From: Candidatus Yonathbacteria bacterium RIFCSPHIGHO2_01_FULL_51_10
Lineage (GTDB): Bacteria; Patescibacteriota; Minisyncoccia; Phycocordibacterales; UBA1539_B
Direction of reading: 5' to 3'
Length of the DNA stretch: 10,269 bases
Assembly (NCBI GenBank): GCA_001823505.1
Contig: MHUS01000014.1
Coordinates: forward strand, 30,038-40,306
Part shown: positions 6,276-10,269 of the stretch, piece after piece
How the letters are laid out: every line of letters begins with the position of its first letter
How positions within the stretch are numbered: position 1 is the stretch's first letter
The notes under the pieces: generated by a model
Told to the model about the DNA's origin: nothing
The model's database searches: none
What the model saw: only the letters and a program-made list of their open reading frames with translations
Program-made: the position numbers and the translations under genes

Positions 6276-7331
6276 ATGAACGAGAAGGACAATCGACCGA
6301 TCATGATCACCTTCACCACGGGGGCGATCATCCGCGTGCTGCTCTTTATCCTCCTGCTTGAGGCACTCTACCTCTTAAGTGACCTCGTACTCATTATTCT
6401 GACCGCGGTCGTTATTGCCTCAGCCATAGAGCCAGCGGCAAAGCGCCTCTCTCGGTACCATATTGCGCGTGTTCCCGCGGTGCTCATCGTGTTTCTCTTT
6501 GTGTTGGTCGGCATTGTCGGGCTCTTCTATCTTGTGGTGCCGTTCATTCTTTCCGAATCATCCGCCCTGCTCGCCATGCTGCCCAATTATGTCCAGTCCG
6601 TTCAGCAAACCGGCCAGCTTACTCCGGGTGATGCAGCATCACTCTCACATCAGATCTCCCAAGCTCTGCCGCTCAAGGAATTTATCGACAGCGCCAAGCA
6701 GGCGGTTGCCGGCATCTCCGGAGGGTTCTGGGATATTGTGGGTAATGTCTTTGGCGGTATCTTCAGCTTCATCCTCATTCTCGTGCTTTCGTTCTATCTC
6801 GCCATCGAGGAGCATGGCGTAGAGTCGTTCATCCGGGTCATCACGCCGGGAAAGCACCACAACTATGCGGTCGGTCTCTGGCATCGATCACAGAAAAAGA
6901 TCGGGCAATGGATGCAAGGGCAGCTTCTTTTAGGGGCCATCATGGGAGTGTTGGTCTTTCTCCTTCTCTCGATCATCGGCATGAAGTATGCGTTCCTCCT
7001 CGCTGTCTTCGTCGCGGTGCTGGAGATCATCCCTATCTTTGGTCCCATCATTGCCGCGGTGCCGGCGGTGCTCCTGGGGTTCGTGCAAGGAGGCCCCGGA
7101 TTGGGTATTCTCGTGGCGGGGGCGTATGTGCTCATTCAGCAGTTTGAAAATCACCTCATCTATCCTCTGGTGGTCAAAAAGATCATCGGCATATCGCCCG
7201 TACTCGTTATCATCGCACTCCTTGTTGGCGGTAAGATCGCCGGGTTCCTCGGGGTATTGATCGCGGTGCCGGTGGCAGCTGCGCTCATGGAGTTTGTTGC
7301 TGATGTGCAGAAGGAAAAGAGTATGGTATAG
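6276..7331 (+). CDS. AI-2E family (PerM-like) transporter
   Basis: A polytopic inner-membrane protein of 351 residues, the usual length for the AI-2E/PerM family. Hydrophobic segments are near 15-30, 32-52, 66-92, 155-176, 215-234, 238-260, 262-285 and 305-335. A more polar segment at about 95-150 separates the N-terminal helices from the rest, as is usual for the family. Family signatures in the C-terminal half are EIIPIFGPIIAAVPA (250-264), followed by QQFENHLIYPLVV (288-300) and the closing IAGFLGVLIAVPVAAAL region. Members have been linked to autoinducer-2 export or to Na+/H+ exchange; nothing here decides the substrate. The start is supported by the adjacent promoter. It lies 18 bases upstream of metG with no terminator between, so the permease, metG and tatD probably form one operon. 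Confidence 0.93.
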   Translation: MNEKDNRPIMITFTTGAIIRVLLFILLLEALYLLSDLVLIILTAVVIASAIEPAAKRLSRYHIARVPAVLIVFLFVLVGIVGLFYLVVPFILSESSALLAMLPNYVQSVQQTGQLTPGDAASLSHQISQALPLKEFIDSAKQAVAGISGGFWDIVGNVFGGIFSFILILVLSFYLAIEEHGVESFIRVITPGKHHNYAVGLWHRSQKKIGQWMQGQLLLGAIMGVLVFLLLSIIGMKYAFLLAVFVAVLEIIPIFGPIIAAVPAVLLGFVQGGPGLGILVAGAYVLIQQFENHLIYPLVVKKIIGISPVLVIIALLVGGKIAGFLGVLIAVPVAAALMEFVADVQKEKSMV

Positions 7332-7349
7332 CGCAATCTTGATCAATCT

Positions 7350-8786
7350 ATGACACGGTACATAACCACGACACTTCCGTATGTGAATGCGGATCCCCAT
7401 ATTGGATTTGCGGTTGAGATATTGCAGGCTGACGCCCTTGCGCGCGGTTGGCGGCTCCGTGGAGAAGAAGTGTTTTTTAGTACCGGTACGGATGAGCATG
7501 GGCAGAAGATCCTCCAGGCTGCGGAAAAAGCGGGGAAGGGAGTGCAGGAGTATGTGGATCACTATGCCGGGGAAGTACAGAAGCTCAAAGACGCGCTCGC
7601 GCTCTCGCCCGACGCATTCATCCGCACGACCGACCCCAAGCATATTGCTGCGGCACAGGAGTTATGGCGGCGGGGTGAAGCCGCGGGTGATATCTATAAG
7701 AAATCCTACACGGGGCTCTACTGTGTGGGGTGTGAGGCATACAAGACCGAAAAAGAATTGGTCGATGGCAAGTGCACCGTTCATCCCGCTCTTGTGCTCG
7801 AGGAGATCACGGAAGAAAATTATTTTTTTAAGTTTTCAAAATACCAGCAGCAGCTTCTGGCGTACCTCGCTCGGGAGGAGAGTGTGGTCCCCGAGTGGCG
7901 CCGCGCGGAGGCGCGTGCCTTTGTGGAAGCGGGGTTGGAGGATTTTAGTATTTCCCGTGAGCAAGCGCGGCTGTCATGGGGCGTGCCCGTGCCCGGGGAT
8001 GACACGCAGGTAATGTACGTGTGGTTTGACGCGCTTACGAACTATATCTCCACCCTGGGCTGGCCTGACGATACGCAGGGTAATTTTAAAAAGTTTTGGG
8101 AAGAGGGGAAGACGCTTCAGGTGGCCGGCAAGGACCAAGTGCGCTTCCAGTCGCTCATGTGGCAGGCGATGCTTGCCTCGGTTGGCATAAAGATGACCGA
8201 TCAAATTTTCTATCACGGATTCATTAACTCAGGAGGACAGAAGATGAGCAAGTCGGTGGGCAATGTGATCAATCCCTATGACCTTGTGGAGAAATACGGC
8301 ACAGACGCGACACGCTACATGCTCTTGCGCCATGTGCACCCGACGGAGGACACGGACATCACCTGGGAGCGCCTTGATGATTGGTATACCGCAAACCTTG
8401 TAAATGGGCTGGGGAACTTGGTCGCGCGCGTGATGAAGCTTGCGGAGACGCACCTGCCCGAGCCCGTGGCTATTCCTGAAGCGGGAGCATTTCCCGAAGA
8501 GTATTGGCGGACGATCGATGCGTTCGAGTTTCATCATGCGATGGATCTGGTGTGGGCGCGCATTCAGAAGCTCGACGAGCGTATTACCAACGAGGAGCCG
8601 TTCAAGGTGATAAAAGAAGACGCGCCACGCGGGCGCACGATCATCGCTGAGATGGCCGTTGAGCTGTATTGGATCGCCCGGATGCTTAATCCTTTTATGC
8701 CGCACGTCAACGAGGTTATTAAGACGGCAGTAAAAGAGAACAAAAAACCCGAGAATCTTTTTCCGCGATTAACGCCCATTGCATGA
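7350..8786 (+). CDS. metG: Methionyl-tRNA synthetase
   Basis: A cytoplasmic class I synthetase that attaches methionine to initiator and elongator tRNA-Met. The HIGH-type signature is HIGF at residues 17-20, after TTLPYVNADP, and the KMSKS loop is at 298-302. The connective domain has one knuckle, C125-x2-C128 and C142-x2-H145, a CCCH variant. The methionine pocket reads YVWFDALTNY (223-232). The block GKDQVRFQSLMWQAML (260-275) has Gln at 267 where most bacterial enzymes have His (H301 in E. coli, in FHSLFW). The anticodon-binding helical domain runs from about 340 (RLDDWYTANLVNGLGNLVARV) to the end. At 478 residues it lacks the C-terminal EMAP/Trbp111-like dimerisation domain, which is normal for compact forms. 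No SD precedes the ATG, which sits 18 bases after the permease stop. The stop TGA overlaps the tatD start. Confidence 0.97.
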   Translation: MTRYITTTLPYVNADPHIGFAVEILQADALARGWRLRGEEVFFSTGTDEHGQKILQAAEKAGKGVQEYVDHYAGEVQKLKDALALSPDAFIRTTDPKHIAAAQELWRRGEAAGDIYKKSYTGLYCVGCEAYKTEKELVDGKCTVHPALVLEEITEENYFFKFSKYQQQLLAYLAREESVVPEWRRAEARAFVEAGLEDFSISREQARLSWGVPVPGDDTQVMYVWFDALTNYISTLGWPDDTQGNFKKFWEEGKTLQVAGKDQVRFQSLMWQAMLASVGIKMTDQIFYHGFINSGGQKMSKSVGNVINPYDLVEKYGTDATRYMLLRHVHPTEDTDITWERLDDWYTANLVNGLGNLVARVMKLAETHLPEPVAIPEAGAFPEEYWRTIDAFEFHHAMDLVWARIQKLDERITNEEPFKVIKEDAPRGRTIIAEMAVELYWIARMLNPFMPHVNEVIKTAVKENKKPENLFPRLTPIA

Positions 8787-9619
8787 GCGAAACGCCCCTC
8801 CCGCAATTTTTTGATGTTCATGCGCACGTGCACGATGCGGCATTTGACCAAGACCGCATCACGACCGTGGAGCGCACACTTGCCGAAAAGGTATGGACGA
8901 TCGTGGTGGGAACTGATCGGCGCAGTTCTCAGCTCTCCGCGCAACTCACGATGTTCTACGAGGGGCTCTACTCGTCCATCGGTATTCATCCGACCGATAA
9001 TGTTACAGAGCATTTCTGGAAAGAATATTTTGAAGAGCTTGCGGTGGCGCACAAAGTGGTTGCGATAGGGGAATGCGGCCTTGATTACTTCCGAGCAGAT
9101 GGGCTTGCCGATGACGAACGTGCACGACAGAAAAAATTGTTTGAGGATCAGCTTGAGCTTGCAGTCTCTGTCGGCAAGCCGCTTATGATCCATTGCCGCA
9201 ATGCGCACGAGGACATGATTGATATTCTCACAGCAAAGAAGCGTGAGTACGGCGATCGTCTCTGGGGGAACATTCATTTTTTTACTGCGGGAGAGGATAT
9301 CGCACGGCGGTACCTTGACCTCGCCTTTACCCTCTCGTTTTCGGGCGTGGTGACCTTTGCACGCGATTACGATGACGCGATCCGCTACGCACCACTCGAT
9401 ATGATCCTCTCTGAGACTGATTCACCCTATGCCACGCCAATTCCGAACAGGGGAAAGCGTAACGAGCCCATGTTTGTAAAAGAAGTGGTAAAGCAGCTCG
9501 CTCTCGTCCGCGGCGAAGATTTTGAGCGCGTTCGCGCGGCAACCGTGCAGAATGCCTTTCGTGTGTTTCTCTCTCTGCCCCACACCACCCCCGTGCCGGT
9601 TGCGCCGGTGGGGGAGTAA
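8783..9619 (+). CDS. tatD: TatD-family metal-dependent hydrolase
   Basis: An amidohydrolase-superfamily TIM-barrel enzyme; characterised TatD proteins are Mg2+-dependent 3'-5' exonucleases acting in DNA/RNA repair or turnover. At 278 residues the length is normal. The metal ligands are all visible: H13 and H15 in FFDVHAHVH, E97 in AIGECGLDYF, H137 in PLMIHCRNAHEDMI, H165 in GNIHFFTAG, and D213 in LSETDSPYATP. SIGIHPTD (65-72) is also typical. The ATG overlaps the metG stop (ATGA at 8783-8786) and no SD is seen, so translation is probably coupled to metG. metG followed by tatD is an order also known from Firmicutes (metS-yabD in Bacillus). The last ~13 residues (PHTTPVPVAPVGE) are a Pro-rich tail beyond the usual family end. 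Confidence 0.95.
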   Translation: MSETPLPQFFDVHAHVHDAAFDQDRITTVERTLAEKVWTIVVGTDRRSSQLSAQLTMFYEGLYSSIGIHPTDNVTEHFWKEYFEELAVAHKVVAIGECGLDYFRADGLADDERARQKKLFEDQLELAVSVGKPLMIHCRNAHEDMIDILTAKKREYGDRLWGNIHFFTAGEDIARRYLDLAFTLSFSGVVTFARDYDDAIRYAPLDMILSETDSPYATPIPNRGKRNEPMFVKEVVKQLALVRGEDFERVRAATVQNAFRVFLSLPHTTPVPVAPVGE

Positions 9620-9655
9620 AGATGCAGGATCTCCGCTTTAATCACAATAAAAAAA

Positions 9656-9681
9656 GCGCGGATGAAATAAATCATCCGCGC
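9656..9681 (-). terminator. Rho-independent terminator of the minus-strand repeat-protein gene
   Basis: GCGCGGATGA (9656-9665) and TCATCCGCGC (9672-9681) form a 10-bp perfect stem with a 6-base loop. On the minus strand the hairpin is followed by a run of seven T residues (A-run at 9649-9655 on the plus strand), so it serves the gene ending at 9697. The plus-strand side has no T-run after the stem, so termination of tatD transcripts here would be less efficient. CAGGAT (9625-9630) and ATCCTG (9685-9690) form an outer inverted repeat of unclear role. Confidence 0.85.
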
Positions 9682-9696
9682 CACATCCTGTTAAAC

Positions 9697-10107
9697 TTAG
9701 GTAATACTCATCCTATAGCTTTTTTGTGACCCAGCCCATTGGTAGATAGTGATCCAAGCATTAGCGTGATTACCGGCTATTTGGATTAAACCGATAGTCT
9801 CAGTTTCATCATCGTTACCAGCGTACTGGATTGCACTGATGCCACTCCAAGCATCGTTGCCAGCACATTGAATCACGCTAAACATAGAGCCAGTATCTTC
9901 ATGAGCGCATTGGATGATCCCAACGATAGCTACGGTGTTCTCGACTGCGTACTGGAAAATGCCAATTAAGGACACAATAGACCCAGAGGTATTTACGCCA
10001 CCCCATACGGAATAGAGATCCCCTTTTACCTTCACCCCCCAGAATATGAACAGGTTGATAAATCCGATAAAAATTCGGAAGATTTCCTTCAGTATCAATT
10101 TCGTCAT
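9697..10107 (-). CDS. Small orphan protein with six 14-residue repeats
   Basis: I do not recognise a named family with certainty. The 136-residue product has a hydrophobic, probably membrane-inserting N-terminus (about 8-24, EIFRIFIGFINLFIFWG), a short KVKGD junction, then a repeat region from about residue 50 to 126. Each unit has the core I-Q-x-A-G-N-D followed by a variable polar or hydrophobic stretch. The key glutamines fall at 52, 66, 80, 94, 109 and 123, with spacings of 14, 14, 14, 15 and 14. Such short regular repeats suggest a beta-solenoid or stacked beta-hairpin fold, and loosely resemble Leptospira LA_2272-type surface repeats; this is inference. Start at 10107 is supported by a GAGGG SD 7 bases upstream and a consensus promoter. 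A strong terminator follows, so it is a monocistronic unit, convergent with tatD. It is more AT-rich than its neighbours. Confidence 0.8.
   Translation of the reverse strand: MTKLILKEIFRIFIGFINLFIFWGVKVKGDLYSVWGGVNTSGSIVSLIGIFQYAVENTVAIVGIIQCAHEDTGSMFSVIQCAGNDAWSGISAIQYAGNDDETETIGLIQIAGNHANAWITIYQWAGSQKSYRMSIT
9730..9960 (-). repeat. Imperfect ~42-bp tandem repeats coding 14-residue units
   Basis: Coding repeats within the minus-strand orphan gene. On the plus strand related blocks recur about every 42 bases, for example GCGTACTGGATTGCACTGAT, GCACATTGAATCACGCT, GCGCATTGGATGATCCC and GCGTACTGGAAAATGCC. The protein repeat is better conserved than the DNA, so the array looks old and held by selection, not a recent duplication. 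Confidence 0.75.
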
Positions 10108-10114
10108 GGCAGTG

Positions 10115-10119
10115 CCCTC
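10115..10119 (-). promoter_or_regulatory. Shine-Dalgarno for the repeat-protein gene
   Basis: GAGGG on the minus strand, 7 bases before the ATG at 10107. It supports this start. Confidence 0.7.
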
Positions 10120-10155
10120 GCTATGAATGGTGTATTGGAAGTTACATCTGGTGTT

Positions 10156-10184
10156 ATGATAGCATGTTTCTCAGAAAATGTCAA
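10156..10184 (-). promoter_or_regulatory. Near-consensus sigma-70 promoter for the repeat-protein gene
   Basis: On the minus strand: TTGACA (10184-10179), a 17-base spacer and TATCAT (10161-10156), with TGC directly before the -10 (extended -10). The predicted start is about 10149-10150, giving a leader of about 42 bases. The layout is the same as in the promoter at 3461-3489. Confidence 0.85.
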
Positions 10185-10269
10185 GAATTTTAGCCTGAAT
10201 TCTACCCTGAAACGCAACATCCCCGTGGGATACTGTAGCGGTATACCATTACACGTTAAGTAACCACGA

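Noticed and set aside
6930..7643. 237-codon open frame on the minus strand across the permease and metG
   Set aside because: It is antisense to two well-supported genes, spans their boundary, and its Arg/His-rich translation resembles no protein.
8564..9277. 237-codon open frame on the minus strand across metG and tatD
   Set aside because: It is antisense to two families with complete active-site motifs. The translation has no recognisable domain, and I see no promoter or SD.
9625..9690. CAGGAT...ATCCTG outer inverted repeat as a tatD terminator
   Set aside because: The stem is 6 bp with 54 bases between the arms and has no T-run on the plus strand. Only the inner hairpin is convincing, and it serves the minus-strand gene.
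9730..9960. Regular ~42-bp blocks considered as a CRISPR array
   Set aside because: The blocks are imperfect, contiguous and in frame, and code a protein repeat. There are no identical repeats with unique spacers.
10240..10247. GGTATACC palindrome, with an ATCCC-CGT-GGGAT hairpin nearby (10219-10231)
   Set aside because: Too short to call an operator or terminator. There is no T-run on either strand and no supported gene in the last 85 bases.

Overview
The window looks like chromosomal DNA from a Candidate Phyla Radiation bacterium (Patescibacteria, probably a Parcubacteria-type lineage). The evidence is indirect. Genes are tightly packed, and most housekeeping starts have no Shine-Dalgarno sequence. 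There is a large DUF11-like single-pass surface protein next to a short single-chain glycyl-tRNA synthetase, and lineage-specific small ORFs sit between conserved genes. TGA is a normal stop here (M16 peptidase, metG), which argues against the Gracilibacteria/SR1 code 25. No phage, IS, CRISPR, tRNA or rRNA is visible.

Layout, left to right: (1) 1-174, C-terminal end of an unidentified gene. (2) 216-2153, Cys-free membrane-anchored protein with Ig-like/DUF11-type beta domains, followed after 17 bases by (3) 2171-3493, glycyl-tRNA synthetase (alpha2 type). (4) 3551-3973, small two-TM orphan protein whose near-consensus promoter lies inside the last codons of the synthetase, ending in a strong terminator. 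(5) 4082-5350, M16 zinc peptidase. (6) 5475-6200, soluble orphan protein with its own promoter, SD and terminator. (7) 6276-7331, AI-2E family (PerM-like) permease, then (8) 7350-8786, methionyl-tRNA synthetase, and (9) 8783-9619, TatD-family hydrolase overlapping metG by ATGA. (10) 10107-9697 on the minus strand, small orphan protein with six 14-residue repeats, with its own promoter, SD and terminator, convergent with tatD. The last ~85 bases hold no gene I can support.

Two gene-expression styles alternate. Conserved genes have weak promoters close to the start codon (leaderless or nearly so) or no promoter of their own, and no SD. The three orphan genes each have TTGACA, a 17-base spacer and a -10 (two with an extended TGC -10), a leader of about 40-65 bases and a good SD; two end in a terminator of their own and the third shares this layout. 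They look like self-contained monocistronic modules set between housekeeping genes. This contrast, the two terminator-to-promoter fusions and the repeat protein are the most interesting things here. I see no clear new multi-gene system.
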